A stretch of DNA of 64,000 nucleotides, taken from assembly GCA_041690635.1 (NCBI GenBank), contig JAWLGZ010000003.1:496001-560000 (forward strand), read 5' to 3'. Position numbers and translations under genes: made by a program. Origin of the DNA: JAWLGZ01 sp041690635. GTDB taxonomy: Bacteria; Pseudomonadota; Gammaproteobacteria; Thiohalomonadales; Thiohalomonadaceae. Shown in pieces: positions 1-8,817 of the stretch; the stretch's first letter is position 1, and each line of letters opens with the position of its first letter. Below the pieces are notes generated by a model, which was given only the letters and a program-made list of their open reading frames with translations, did not search any database and had not been told where the DNA came from.

Positions 1-2222
1 GGCTCGGTGTGATAGCTGGCTCCCTCTACAGAGATGCGTGCGCAGGCGACCTCGGGGTAACGGTAAGCCGCGACCAGCGCCGCCAGGGTGCCGCGCAACA
101 CCTCGGCCAGCGGAAGCGCCCGCTGCTGCGTGAGCGAGGCGACCGCATAGAGGCAGTTCAGCTCCTTGTTGCGCTCGCCAAGCTCCTGCGCGGTGCGCTC
201 AAGGGCCTCTTCGGCGCGTTTGCGCTCGGTCAGGTCACGGGTGACGGCCAGCACCGTCTCCACGCGCCCATCCGGGCCGAACTCGGGCACCAACCGCGAT
301 TCAAAATAGCGCTCGCCGGCCGGGGTGGGGAAGCGAAAGGCGACCTGCGCCTCGCGGCCGGTGTCGAATACCCGGCGTGTGCGGGGGGCCCAGTCCGCCA
401 CCAGCTCCTCCGGGATCCCCAACTCGCGGTCGGTCTTGCCCAGGAACGCCTCCCGCGGCAGGCCGGTGCTCGCCGCGGTGGCCGGGTTGACGTAGCGGTA
501 GCGCAGCTCGCGGTCGTAGCGGGCGACGTTGTCGGGGGTGTGCTCGGCCAGGGTGCGAAACGCCTGTTCGCGCCGGCGCGTCTCCTCCATCCGCTTGCGC
601 TCGGTGGTCTCCTCGACCACCACGTTGATGCCCCACACCTGCCCCGCTTCATCCTTCAGCGGCAGCCAGTTCTCGCGCCAGTAGCGCTCGACCCCGGGCT
701 GGGCGGGCGTCTCGCCGCTGAACTCGAAATTCATAACCGGCTCGCCGGTCTCGACGATCCGCCAGAGCAGGCGCGCGGCATGCTCGGCCAGGGCTGGCAC
801 CACCTCCCACGCCGTCTTGCCCAGGTGCGCCTCGGCGGGCACGCCGTTGATCTCGGCCAAGCGGTCGTTGATGCGCAAGTAGCGCAGTTCGGTGTCGAAC
901 ACGCACAGGCCAATGGGAGCCCGTCGGTAGATGGTCTCCAGCTCGGTGGCCTGGCGGCGGTAGCGTTCTTCACTCGCGCGTAGGGCCTCCTCGGCCTCTT
1001 TGCGGTCGGTGATATCGAGGGCCACCACCATCCCGCCGCTGATCTGGCCCTGTTCGTCTCGGACCGGCACATAGTGGGAGAGGAAGAAGCGGTCACGGTA
1101 CGGGGTCTCGAAGCTCAGCGCCTCACCCGCCAGCACGCGCCGGTAGCGCGGCTCCAGCACCGCCGCGGTCTCCGCATCCAGCTCCCGGACGCTCTTGCCC
1201 TCCAGCGCCGCCTTGGTGTAGCCGATACGGGGGAGGGCTTCCCCCTCCGCCAATACGAAGCGCAGGTCGCGGTCGAACAGGTACACCGCCCCATTCGGCA
1301 GGTACTGCGCGATGGTGCGATAGCGCGCCTCGCTTTCGCGCAGGGCCTGCTCGGTGCGCTTCTGTGGGGTGACATCATGCACCGAGACGATAGCGAGCAC
1401 GGGCTCGCCACTGGGGTCCAGCACCGGCGCTCCCCCGTAGGAACAGATCCGCTCCCGTCCGCTATCCCGCCGGTGCAGCACCAGCTCCAGACCGGCGAAG
1501 CGTTCACCGCGCAGCACTCGCCCCAGCGGCCACTCCTCCGCCGGTAGTACCCGCCCGGCGAGGTCCCGCACCTCGAAGATGTCCGGAAACTCGCTCAGGT
1601 GCAGCCGAACCTCGTCCACGCTGCGGAAGCCGTGCAGGGCCAGGGCGGCGTGGTTCATCGCCAGTACGTTGCCCTCCAGATCCGAGATGGAGAGGCCCTC
1701 GGACATCGTGTTCAGCACTGCCTCCAACTGGACCGCGTCGCGCTCACGTTCTTGCAGCAACCGCTCCCTTGCCTGCTCGGCCAGCTTACGCTCGGTGATG
1801 TCGATGAACTGGTGGGCAAACTGGCCCGGGGCGGTCTGGTAGGCCACCACCTCGAACCACTTGCCCAGCGCCTCCGAGTAGTTCTCGAACCGCGCCGGCT
1901 CGCCGGTCAGCGCCACCTTGGCGTAGGTTTCGATCCAGTGCGGCTCGACACTGGGCACCAGTTCGCGGGCAGTCTTGCCTTCGGCGATATGCGGGGGAAA
2001 ACCGGTCAGCCGGCCGAAGGCTTCATTGACCTCCAGCAGCCGGTAGTCGTAGGGGTGGCCCTGCTCATCGAGGAGGATCTCGGCCAGGCCGAAGCCTTCG
2101 ATCATGGCGTCGAACACGCTGCGGTAACGCTGCTCGCGCTCGTGGCTTTGGGCGAGGTCGCGGCTGCACTGGACCAGTTCGTGTTCCAGGGTCTTAATGC
2201 GCTCCTGTAGCGTCTCGTCCAT
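1..2222 (-). CDS. Multi-PAS sensor protein, C-terminus beyond the left edge
   Basis: The frame is open from an ATG at 2222 to the window edge, about 740 residues with no stop, so the output domain lies outside. The visible part is a string of about five PAS/PAC modules. Each ends in the usual D(I/L)T(E/D)RK-type linker (ITERKLAEQ, VTPQKRTEQ, ITDRKEAEE, TTERKRMEE, LTERKRAEE). After them comes the ERNKELNCLYAV segment, which in many proteins joins PAS arrays to a GAF-like region and a histidine kinase. No transmembrane segment is seen, so it is probably a cytoplasmic sensor. The fourth and fifth PAS modules closely match modules in the GGDEF-EAL protein at 8818-12279, which points to duplication. 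A histidine kinase or GGDEF output is likely, but this cannot be seen here. Confidence 0.85.
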   Translation of the reverse strand, partial: MDETLQERIKTLEHELVQCSRDLAQSHEREQRYRSVFDAMIEGFGLAEILLDEQGHPYDYRLLEVNEAFGRLTGFPPHIAEGKTARELVPSVEPHWIETYAKVALTGEPARFENYSEALGKWFEVVAYQTAPGQFAHQFIDITERKLAEQARERLLQERERDAVQLEAVLNTMSEGLSISDLEGNVLAMNHAALALHGFRSVDEVRLHLSEFPDIFEVRDLAGRVLPAEEWPLGRVLRGERFAGLELVLHRRDSGRERICSYGGAPVLDPSGEPVLAIVSVHDVTPQKRTEQALRESEARYRTIAQYLPNGAVYLFDRDLRFVLAEGEALPRIGYTKAALEGKSVRELDAETAAVLEPRYRRVLAGEALSFETPYRDRFFLSHYVPVRDEQGQISGGMVVALDITDRKEAEEALRASEERYRRQATELETIYRRAPIGLCVFDTELRYLRINDRLAEINGVPAEAHLGKTAWEVVPALAEHAARLLWRIVETGEPVMNFEFSGETPAQPGVERYWRENWLPLKDEAGQVWGINVVVEETTERKRMEETRRREQAFRTLAEHTPDNVARYDRELRYRYVNPATAASTGLPREAFLGKTDRELGIPEELVADWAPRTRRVFDTGREAQVAFRFPTPAGERYFESRLVPEFGPDGRVETVLAVTRDLTERKRAEEALERTAQELGERNKELNCLYAVASLTQQRALPLAEVLRGTLAALVAAYRYPEVACARISVEGASYHTE

Positions 2223-2801
2223 TAACGTCCGGATGTATTGGCGGAGGAGGGAATACGTCAGTAGACCACGCGCCGGCACACCGGTTTCCCGCACTCGGGA
2301 GCTGGTTTACCCGAGCGATACCGGCATAAGTAACCGGCGGCGATCCCATCGCGGTCCCTCCCGCTCGATCCCGAGATGTCGGACTTCTCTACAGTATGGT
2401 CAAGCACCTGCGCCGCGATGCGCGAGTAGACGTCAGATGTCTCCGGGCACCGCACGCGGGGGAACACCCGATCATGGCCGAGAGGGCTGGTTTAAAGTCG
2501 GCGCGGAGTGTCTGTTTTAGGCGGCAGAGTGGGCGGTAGTCGAGGCGCGGCGAATGACGGCAGAGGGTCGGTTACTGCCCGAGAGCCGGGGCACTGTCCA
2601 CATGTGGGCAGGTGTCGGCCAGGAGCTGTCATCCGACCTGACCTCACAAGTGGCAGCTTACTGCTTGTGAAGAGACCTTGGATTTGGGCGGGAACGCCGT
2701 CGCGACGGCAAGCGGTGCGTCCGACTATAGGTCGGGCGGTTTGCCCCCACCCGAGTATCGTCGCCGCCTTGCGCCGGCGGCTTGGAATGTAGCCGAAGTA
2801 A
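2223..2801. other. Gene-free stretch between PAS sensor and HD-GYP gene
   Basis: I see no convincing gene. The open frames here lack recognisable domains and have poor composition. The stretch holds a perfect 14-base palindrome at 2696-2709 and a GC-rich hairpin at 2763-2781 (six-base arms, seven-base loop). The hairpin sits just downstream of the minus-strand HD-GYP gene and could act in its 3' end, but no T-run follows. The promoter of the PAS sensor gene should lie just above 2222. Confidence 0.5.
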
Positions 2802-3842
2802 TCAGGAGCGGGTAAGCAGCTTTACGAATGAGGTGAAAAGCTCCTTGTCGAAGTGCTTGGGCATCTTATCCCGCATCAGCTTGAGGGCGTCGAACGGCTT
2901 TAGCGCTTTTTTGTAGGAGCGCTCGGCGGTGAGGGCATCGAACACATCGGCGATACAGCAGATGCGCCCGTACAGGTGGATCTGGTCAGCCAATAGCTGC
3001 CTGGGGTAGCCGTTGCCATCGAATAGCTCATGGTGTTCCATGATGATAATGCGGCTCTCTTCGGAGAGCTGGTCGGCTGCCTTGAGGATTTTGTAGCCTT
3101 GGTAGGGGTGCACGCGCATACGGCGCATCTCGATATCATCGAGGCGGGCGGGTTTGTTGATGATGGCCGTATCCACTTTGATCTTGCCAAGGTCGTGCAG
3201 GAAGAACCCTGCGCCTAGTTCGTGCATGTCGTGGCCATCGGAGTGGCTTAGGAGTGCTTTCGAAAGCAGGAGCCCCAAGATGCCGACGTTTACCGAATGG
3301 GTGTAGGTGTAAAAGTCGTGATCGGTAATCCGTAGCAGCCCCCGGGCTGTGTCCTCCTCGGCAAGGACGAGATCGGTGACATCACTGATGATCTCTTTGC
3401 TGACTCCGATATTCTCGGCCGTTGGCGACTCCAGTAGCCGCTCCATCATCTGGCGGGTATGGGTATAGACGATCTGCGACTTCTTTTCCGGGGCAAGCGT
3501 CCGGTCGTGAATGGCTTCACATAGTAGAGGGTCCACTAGGTTCTCGGGGTTCCATTTGGCGGGTGGCTCCTGCTCCTTGGGGTCGTCTTGTGCCGTTTCG
3601 GGGGCGTCGTCGTGGCTGACATACGCCAGCTTCCCGATGGAGTCCACCCTCTCCCGATGCTTCGGAGCGCTCTTCAGCAGATCGACCGTCACCTGCTTGA
3701 TGCCGCTCGCTTTCAGCTTTTCGAGCTGCTTTTGATCTTTAATCCGGAACTGATTTCGCAAAAAGGGATGATCGGCCCAAGAGCCGGGGAGTGTTATGAA
3801 CATCCCCGGGCGAAGGTCGGTGACAGCAACGGGCTTTTTCAT
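2802..3842 (-). CDS. HD-GYP domain cyclic-di-GMP phosphodiesterase
   Basis: A 346-residue protein. The N-terminal third (KKPVAVTDLRPGMFI...) resembles the DUF3391 region common in front of HD-GYP domains. The C-terminal half is an HD-GYP hydrolase with the HD pair in HDLGKIKVD (about residue 215), the second metal-site segment MRVHPYQGYKIL, and the GYP signature in EHHELFDGNGYP. The family hydrolyses cyclic-di-GMP to pGpG or GMP in the cytoplasm. Start at the ATG at 3842. It stands upstream of, and on the same strand as, nothing obviously related; the rubredoxin gene (4021-3854) lies 11 bases upstream on the same strand and could be cotranscribed. Confidence 0.92.
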   Translation of the reverse strand: MKKPVAVTDLRPGMFITLPGSWADHPFLRNQFRIKDQKQLEKLKASGIKQVTVDLLKSAPKHRERVDSIGKLAYVSHDDAPETAQDDPKEQEPPAKWNPENLVDPLLCEAIHDRTLAPEKKSQIVYTHTRQMMERLLESPTAENIGVSKEIISDVTDLVLAEEDTARGLLRITDHDFYTYTHSVNVGILGLLLSKALLSHSDGHDMHELGAGFFLHDLGKIKVDTAIINKPARLDDIEMRRMRVHPYQGYKILKAADQLSEESRIIIMEHHELFDGNGYPRQLLADQIHLYGRICCIADVFDALTAERSYKKALKPFDALKLMRDKMPKHFDKELFTSFVKLLTRS

Positions 3843-3853
3843 GGCCTTGGGCG

Positions 3854-4021
3854 CTAAGCGTCAGGCACCATGGCGGAAAAGGAGGTCTTAAGGGCTCCGC
3901 AGTCGGGGCAGACCCAATCGTCAGGGACATCCGCCCACGGCGTGCCGGGCGCAATGCCCGCCTCGGTGTCCCCTGCCACCGGGTCATATTGGTAGGTGCA
4001 AATATCACACTGATACTTCAT
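3854..4021 (-). CDS. Rubredoxin
   Basis: A 55-residue small iron-sulfur protein. It starts MKYQCDICTYQYDP and has the second pair in WVCPDCGALK. The two CxxC-type pairs bind a single iron by four cysteines, and the conserved GTPW.DVPDDW stretch between them is present, so the protein is full length. Rubredoxins carry single electrons in the cytoplasm, for example to rubrerythrins, alkane hydroxylases or oxygen-scavenging flavoproteins; none of those partners is seen nearby. A GGGAC sequence stands eight or so bases before the ATG at 4021. Confidence 0.96.
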   Translation of the reverse strand: MKYQCDICTYQYDPVAGDTEAGIAPGTPWADVPDDWVCPDCGALKTSFSAMVPDA

Positions 4022-4404
4022 GACAACGTCCCTGGTTCTTCGCTTTTAAAGATAGATGCCCGAGGTGAGCGCAGGGAAAAAGGCCCAGAATCAGTCTAAT
4101 ATAGAAGAGGTTTGCAGTTGATCAAGGGATGGCTGAGCGCCAGATTTATTGGTGGCCCTTTGCAAGCCAACTCGCACTGCCGGGCGGAGGGAAAAGGGCC
4201 CCACCATCCCTCCCAAGGCCCTTTCGTTCGGTGTGGCCAAACGATGTCGGGATAACCAGTCGCGGGGAGTGGTATTTTCTTTATGGCTGCTTGGTGTCGC
4301 TAAACAGACGTTGGCCCCGGGGAAAGCTGGCGGCGGCTCGGGGTCGAAGTCGGCCGTAACGGGCATCCCGAATCACTCAAATCAGCCAAGAATCCGGCTG
4401 GCGA
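4022..4404. other. Gene-free stretch upstream of rubredoxin and downstream of lrp
   Basis: No frame here has a recognisable domain. The promoter for the rubredoxin/HD-GYP pair should lie in its left part. The right part is the 3' side of the minus-strand lrp gene. I see no hairpin with a T-run and no RNA gene. Confidence 0.45.
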
Positions 4405-4878
4405 TCAATTCGTCGCAATGACCGGCACGGCGGTCTTGTCCACCACCCGCCGCAGCACGAAGCTGGAGTGTACCCCCGACACCCCCTCGATGCGGGTGAT
4501 CCTGTCGAGCAGCAGCCGCTGGTAGTCCTCCATGTCGCGCACGATCACCTTGAGTTGGTAGTCCGCATCCTGGCCGGTGATGAGCAGGCACTCCAATAGC
4601 TCCGGCAGGGCGCTCACCTTCTCCTCGAAGTTGGCGAAGCGTTCCGGCGTGTGGCGGTCCATGGAGATGTGGATCAGGGCCATCAGCGACAGTCCCATCC
4701 GTTTGGCGTCCACCAGCGCCCGATAGCCGGTGATCACCCCCGTCTCCTCCAGGGCGCGTACCCGGCGCAGACAGGGAGAGGGGGAGAGGCCGACCCGGTC
4801 GGCCAGCTCCTGATTGCTGATGCGCCCCTCGGCCTGGAGGAGTTCGAGAATACGGCGGTCGTAGCGGTCGATGGGCAT
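4405..4878 (-). CDS. Lrp/AsnC family transcriptional regulator
   Basis: A 157-residue protein with the family architecture: N-terminal helix-turn-helix (YDRRILELLQAEGRISNQELADRVGLS, about residues 5-32, followed by PCLRRVRALEETGVI) and a C-terminal RAM/AsnC ligand-binding domain with GDADYQL-like GQDADYQLKV. I chose the ATG at 4878 (MPIDRYD) because it gives the standard N-terminus; an upstream ATG would add 25 unrelated residues. The family binds amino acids and DNA as octamers. It is divergent from leuA, and the shared spacer holds repeated TGCGCAA motifs, so it may control leuA and itself in response to an amino acid. That role is inference. Confidence 0.93.
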   Translation of the reverse strand: MPIDRYDRRILELLQAEGRISNQELADRVGLSPSPCLRRVRALEETGVITGYRALVDAKRMGLSLMALIHISMDRHTPERFANFEEKVSALPELLECLLITGQDADYQLKVIVRDMEDYQRLLLDRITRIEGVSGVHSSFVLRRVVDKTAVPVIATN

Positions 4879-4902
4879 GTGTGCTCCGGTGTCCGGTAGT
4901 CG

Positions 4903-4981
4903 TGCGCAACAGTGTGCCGCAAATACGGATACGTGCGCAATTAACTTGCGCAATACGCCAATTTGGCACCCAAGTTCGCAA
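4903..4981. promoter_or_regulatory. Repeated TGCGCAA motifs in the lrp-leuA divergent spacer
   Basis: TGCGCAA occurs at 4903-4909 and 4934-4940. The palindrome TTGCGCAA occurs at 4946-4953, and a related TTCGCAA at 4975-4981. They cluster just upstream of the Lrp-type regulator gene. Clustered, loosely palindromic sites are usual for this regulator family, so this is a plausible operator region; binding is inferred. Confidence 0.4.
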
Positions 4982-5002
4982 TCATCTGCCCAGTGGATTG
5001 CC

Positions 5003-5165
5003 CTAATCTTGCTCCTGAGCCGACACCGGCACCTGCACCGCCGACCAGCGGGCAGGTGTCAGCCATCCGGTCCCACAAGGACCGGAGCGGGCCAGGCCCC
5101 ACAAGGGCGAGTGTCCGAACGGTCGAAGGCGAATGACCCGGGGCCGGTCATAGGGGACCGGCCCC
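5003..5165 (+). promoter_or_regulatory. Possible leucine attenuator leader of leuA
   Basis: Codons at 5003-5017 read Leu-Ile-Leu-Leu-Leu, in a frame that stays open until a TGA at 5186-5188 overlapping the leuA start. Downstream are two perfect hairpins: 5067-5073 with 5079-5085 (seven pairs), and 5140-5149 with 5156-5165 (ten pairs). The descending arm of the first can pair instead with the ascending arm of the second (GGACCGG with CCGGTC), giving the exclusive folds expected of attenuation. Against it: no clear start codon close to the leucine run and no T-run after the second hairpin. Confidence 0.35.
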
Positions 5166-5184
5166 TGACTGAGGGAGAGCAGGC

Positions 5185-6855
5185 ATGAGTTTCGATCACC
5201 GCAAATACCGCCCATTGCCGCCGGTTCCGTTGACGGATCGCCGGTGGCCGAACCGCACCATCGCGGCCGCGCCGCGCTGGACCAGCGTCGACCTGCGCGA
5301 CGGCAACCAGGCGCTGCTGGAGCCGATGAACGTGGCCCAGAAGCGGCGGATGTGGGATTTGCTGGTGAAGCTCGGCTTTAAGGAGATCGAGGTCGGATTT
5401 CCGGCCGCCAGCCGGCCGGACCACGACTTTGTCCGCTGGCTCATCGACAACGACCGCATCCCGGACGACGTCACCATCCAGGTGCTGGTGCAGGCGCGCG
5501 AGGAGCTCATTGTCCGCACCTTCGAGGCGCTCGCCGGGGTGAAGCACGCCATTGTCCACGTCTACAACTCCACCTCCACCGTGCAGCGGAAGCGGGTGTT
5601 CGGGCTCGACCGCGAGGGCATCAAGGGGATCGCCGTGAGCGGTGCGGAATGGCTCAAGCGGGAGGCGGCCCGCTACCCGCAAACCGAGTGGACCTTTCAG
5701 TACTCGCCCGAAAGCTTCACCCAGACCGAGATGGAGTATGCGGTGGAGGTGTGCGACGCGGTGCTCGACGTGTGGCAGCCGACGCCGGAGCGGCCGGCCA
5801 TCATCAACCTGCCGGCCACGGTGGAGGCGTCGACTCCCAACCTCTTCGCCGATCAGGTGGAGTATTTCTCCACCCATGTGGGACGCCGCGACAGCATCGT
5901 TCTCTCGGTCCACACCCACAATGATCGCGGCTGCGCGGTGGCCGCTGCCGAACTGGCGCTGCTCGCCGGGGCGGACCGTGTAGAGGGGACGCTGCTCGGC
6001 AACGGCGAGCGCACCGGCAACACCGATCTCGTCACCATGGCGATGAACCTCTACAGCCAAGGCGTCGACCCGCAGCTCGACCTCTCCCGGACCAACGAGA
6101 TCGTCCAGGTCTACACCGAGTGCACCGGCCTGCCGGTCCATCCGCGCCACCCCTGGATCGGCGAGATGGTCTACACCGCATTTTCCGGATCGCACCAGGA
6201 CGCCATCCGCAAGTCGCTCACGCGGCAGCGGCCGGACGAGCCGTGGCAGGTGGCCTATCTGCCCATCGACCCGCAGGATCTCGGCCGCGACTACCAGGCG
6301 GTGGTACGGGTGAACAGCCAGTCGGGCAAGGGCGGCGTGGCGTTCGTGCTGGAGCGGGACTATGGCCTCAGCCTGCCGCGCTGGATGCAGGCGGAACTGG
6401 CGCAACGGGTGCAGCGCGAGTCGGAGCGGCGCGGCGGCGAGATCGACAGCGCGACCATCCGCAGTCTGTTCATGGCGTGCTTCGTTATCGAACAGGCGCC
6501 GATGCATCTGGTCGGCTATCGGCTCGATCGCGCGAATGGTCGTGACGTGATCGAGGCGCGCATCCGCGAGCAGGGGCACGAACTTCTGCTGCACGGTGAA
6601 GGGGAGGGCGCCATCGCCGCCTTCGCCGACGCCTGGAAGCGGCACACCGGCCAGGTGCTGCAGGTAGTCGACTACAGCGAGCATGCCATCGGCGCGGGGA
6701 CCGATGCGGAGGCTGCCGCTTATGTGCTGCTCGACATCGACGGGCAGCGCATTGCCGGAGCGGCATTCGATCAGGACACCCTGAGCGCACCGCTGAAGGC
6801 GACACTCTCCGCACTCAACCGGGTGCGGGTGGGCGACGTGAAGGTGGTAGCTTGA
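5185..6855 (+). CDS. leuA: 2-isopropylmalate synthase
   Basis: A 556-residue enzyme that condenses acetyl-CoA with 2-oxoisovalerate, the first committed step of leucine synthesis. It has the long LeuA form. The N-terminal TIM barrel carries TSVDLRDGNQAL (metal and substrate site), GFKEIEVGFPAAS and HTHNDRGCAVA with the metal-binding histidines, followed by GNGERTGN. A C-terminal regulatory LeuA dimer domain follows (about residue 430 on: VIEARI...VLLDIDGQRI), the usual site of leucine feedback. The start at ATG 5185 has a GAGGGAGAG ribosome site. It stands alone, divergent from an Lrp-type regulator; a possible attenuator leader lies upstream. Confidence 0.97.
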   Translation: MSFDHRKYRPLPPVPLTDRRWPNRTIAAAPRWTSVDLRDGNQALLEPMNVAQKRRMWDLLVKLGFKEIEVGFPAASRPDHDFVRWLIDNDRIPDDVTIQVLVQAREELIVRTFEALAGVKHAIVHVYNSTSTVQRKRVFGLDREGIKGIAVSGAEWLKREAARYPQTEWTFQYSPESFTQTEMEYAVEVCDAVLDVWQPTPERPAIINLPATVEASTPNLFADQVEYFSTHVGRRDSIVLSVHTHNDRGCAVAAAELALLAGADRVEGTLLGNGERTGNTDLVTMAMNLYSQGVDPQLDLSRTNEIVQVYTECTGLPVHPRHPWIGEMVYTAFSGSHQDAIRKSLTRQRPDEPWQVAYLPIDPQDLGRDYQAVVRVNSQSGKGGVAFVLERDYGLSLPRWMQAELAQRVQRESERRGGEIDSATIRSLFMACFVIEQAPMHLVGYRLDRANGRDVIEARIREQGHELLLHGEGEGAIAAFADAWKRHTGQVLQVVDYSEHAIGAGTDAEAAAYVLLDIDGQRIAGAAFDQDTLSAPLKATLSALNRVRVGDVKVVA

Positions 6856-6882
6856 TCGGGCGCTTGAAGCTGCCAAACCGAA

Positions 6883-6917
6883 GCGCCCCGGCACCGAACA
6901 GGTCGGTACCGGGGCGC
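6883..6917. terminator. Bidirectional hairpin between leuA and the SRPBCC gene
   Basis: A 14-base stem with one mismatch and a seven-base loop (arms GCGCCCCGGCACCG and CGGTACCGGGGCGC) lies in the 67-base gap between two convergent genes. No T-run follows on either strand, so termination is inferred from position and stem strength. Confidence 0.6.
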
Positions 6918-6922
6918 ATCGA

Positions 6923-7345
6923 TCAGTGCGGCTTGCCGTGCTCGACGTAATCCTTGAACTGCTTCAGATCCTTCTTCACCTTCCGTTCATCCAGACCGAG
7001 CATTCCACCGATCTTTTCGCCCACGCCAGACGGCTCGTAATCGAGCTTCAGATGGATTCGCGTCGAGGTCGGTGAAATGGGCTCAAACTCCACTACGCCG
7101 TCATTTTTGTGGCCACTGGTGCTGCGCCAGGCGATGCGCTTGTCCGGGATCTCCTCGGTCACCTCCGAGTCCCACTCCTCGTGCTTGCCGGCAACCTTCG
7201 CACGCCAGTGGTGGTGCATGTCGTCCAGTTTCCTGACCTCTTCGATTCCCTCCATGAAATGGGGAAAGTCTTCGAACCGGGACCAGCTGCTGTAAACCGA
7301 AGGCAGCGGCAGATCCACATCAATACTGTCCTTGACGGTTGCCAT
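6923..7345 (-). CDS. SRPBCC family protein (COQ10/polyketide-cyclase-like)
   Basis: A 140-residue single-domain protein. It begins with the family pattern MATVKDSIDVDLPLPSVYSSW followed by FEDFPHFMEGIEEV, and ends with a long C-terminal helix region (DLKQFKDYVEHGK). The SRPBCC/START fold binds hydrophobic ligands in a deep cavity; members range from coenzyme Q chaperones to uncharacterised stress proteins. There is no signal peptide or membrane segment. The ligand cannot be told from sequence. It is a single gene, convergent with leuA. Confidence 0.85.
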   Translation of the reverse strand: MATVKDSIDVDLPLPSVYSSWSRFEDFPHFMEGIEEVRKLDDMHHHWRAKVAGKHEEWDSEVTEEIPDKRIAWRSTSGHKNDGVVEFEPISPTSTRIHLKLDYEPSGVGEKIGGMLGLDERKVKKDLKQFKDYVEHGKPH

Positions 7346-7406
7346 CGTCGTCTCCTCTTCGTTTGCCTACCGCAAAGACTAGCCCGCCCGAATCCGGGGT
7401 GAGCAC

Positions 7407-8081
7407 TCACCCGGCCGAGTGGCGACCAGCGAGCGCGTGCCCTACCCACTCAGCCACGCGATGCCACTGGGCGGTGAGATCATCCGGGTCACCCGGCGTC
7501 ACCAGCACATGGAACAGTGCTCCGCCCAGTAGCCTTCCGCGTCGTGCGTCAGCCAACACCCGCAGGTGGCCCGCACGCGGTCGCAGGGTGTGCAGCCGCG
7601 CCTGTAACAGCACCCGGCGAGACGGAACGAGAATCCCCAGATAGCCGGTCGCCTGATGGCGCATCGATTCACGATAGAAATGGTTGAAGGTACGCCAGGG
7701 GATCCGGTGGTCGGGCTGTCGGAAGAGAAACGATTCCCCACTCTCCGAATCCACCACCGGCAGGCCATCACCGAGAATCGAATCCCTCTCCAGCAGCAGC
7801 TCCTCCCAGCGCTCACGGAAATAGTCATGGCCGTGGAAGTGCCCCTCACAGGAGGGCGTCGTACCGATGCCTTGCGCGTGTAACTGCCGGCATATCGGGC
7901 GCAGCGCCGGGTCGATCAGGGCGTAGAACGCCTGGTCGACGCGAGAGCTCACCCCGGGGTGGCCGGCGCGGTGGTAGTAGCGTCCTGCTCCACTGCGAAA
8001 CCAGCGCCGCAGTGCCCAGCGTCGGTGTCCCACGATGGCGGCATCCAGGCCGGTAATCATTTGCACATCCATACCCGCCAC
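7407..8081 (-). CDS. Uncharacterised protein
   Basis: A 224-residue protein I do not recognise. It is basic, has no signal peptide or membrane segment, and contains a His-rich stretch CEGHFHGHDYF at about residues 78-88 that could bind a metal or be catalytic. A second conserved-looking region is RIPWRTFNHFYRESMRHQ. Coding is supported by a long frame with coding-like codon use and by filling the gap between two well-defined genes. The first ATG (8081) was taken; Met4 and Met8 are also possible. Function unknown. Confidence 0.7.
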   Translation of the reverse strand: MAGMDVQMITGLDAAIVGHRRWALRRWFRSGAGRYYHRAGHPGVSSRVDQAFYALIDPALRPICRQLHAQGIGTTPSCEGHFHGHDYFRERWEELLLERDSILGDGLPVVDSESGESFLFRQPDHRIPWRTFNHFYRESMRHQATGYLGILVPSRRVLLQARLHTLRPRAGHLRVLADARRGRLLGGALFHVLVTPGDPDDLTAQWHRVAEWVGHALAGRHSAG

Positions 8082-8209
8082 ATAGCAGCGCCGGGCCAGC
8101 TTTTCCTGTGTCAGACAGAGTGGTGCTCGCGATCTCCGGGCATCAGGAATGGTGCCGCCGTGCCGGCATGGCCCGCTGCGCCTATTCTCAAAGGTGGGAG
8201 GTCACCGTG

Positions 8210-8809
8210 ATGCTCGACTTTCAACGCACCACCTTGACGGATACCAGCGCCAACCCGGCCCCGCTTGGGCTGGCGGCGTTCGGTCTCACCACCGTCCTGC
8301 TCAACCTGGCCAACGCCGGGCTCTATCCGCTCGATGCAATGATCCTGGCGATGGGCATCTTCTATGGGGGCATCGCCCAGGTGATCGCCGGGATCATGGA
8401 GTGGCGCAAGGGGAACACCTTCGCCACCACCGCCTTCACCTCCTATGGACTGTTCTGGCTGAGTCTCGCCGGCATCATTGCGCTGCCGCAACTCGGCGTG
8501 GCGGAGGCGCCGGGCCCGCGGGCGATGGGCGCCTACCTCGCCATGTGGGGACTCTTCACCGCGATCCTGTTTGTCGGCACGCTAAGAATCAATCGCGCGT
8601 TGCAGGCGGTGTTCGCCACCCTGGTACTGCTCTTCTTTCTGCTGGCGATCGGAGACATCACCGAGAGCGTGGCCCTGAGGACCATCGCCGGCTGGGAGGG
8701 CATTCTCTGCGGCGCGCTCGCCATCTACACCGGCCTGGCCCAGCTATTGAACGAACTGTATGGCCGGGTGGTGTGGCCAATCGGGCCGGTGGCAACGAAG
8801 GAGGAGTGA
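8210..8809 (+). CDS. GPR1/FUN34/YaaH family acetate (succinate) transporter
   Basis: A 199-residue six-helix inner-membrane protein. It carries the family signature NPAPLGLAAFG near the N-terminus, followed by hydrophobic segments such as TTVLLNLAN, ILAMGIFYGGIAQVIAGIMEW and AGIIALPQL. Homologues move acetate or succinate. The ATG at 8210 has a GGGAGG ribosome site and gives a standard length. It lies alone; acetate uptake would fit a mixotrophic lifestyle, which is inference. Confidence 0.92.
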   Translation: MLDFQRTTLTDTSANPAPLGLAAFGLTTVLLNLANAGLYPLDAMILAMGIFYGGIAQVIAGIMEWRKGNTFATTAFTSYGLFWLSLAGIIALPQLGVAEAPGPRAMGAYLAMWGLFTAILFVGTLRINRALQAVFATLVLLFFLLAIGDITESVALRTIAGWEGILCGALAIYTGLAQLLNELYGRVVWPIGPVATKEE

Positions 8810-8817
8810 ACAGGCGG

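Noticed and set aside
2223..2801. Possible small genes or riboswitch
   Set aside because: Frames lack domains, and the hairpins do not match a riboswitch class I can name.
5059..6894. 611-codon open frame opposite leuA
   Set aside because: Antisense shadow of leuA, rich in His/Arg/Val with no recognisable domain; leuA is fully conserved.
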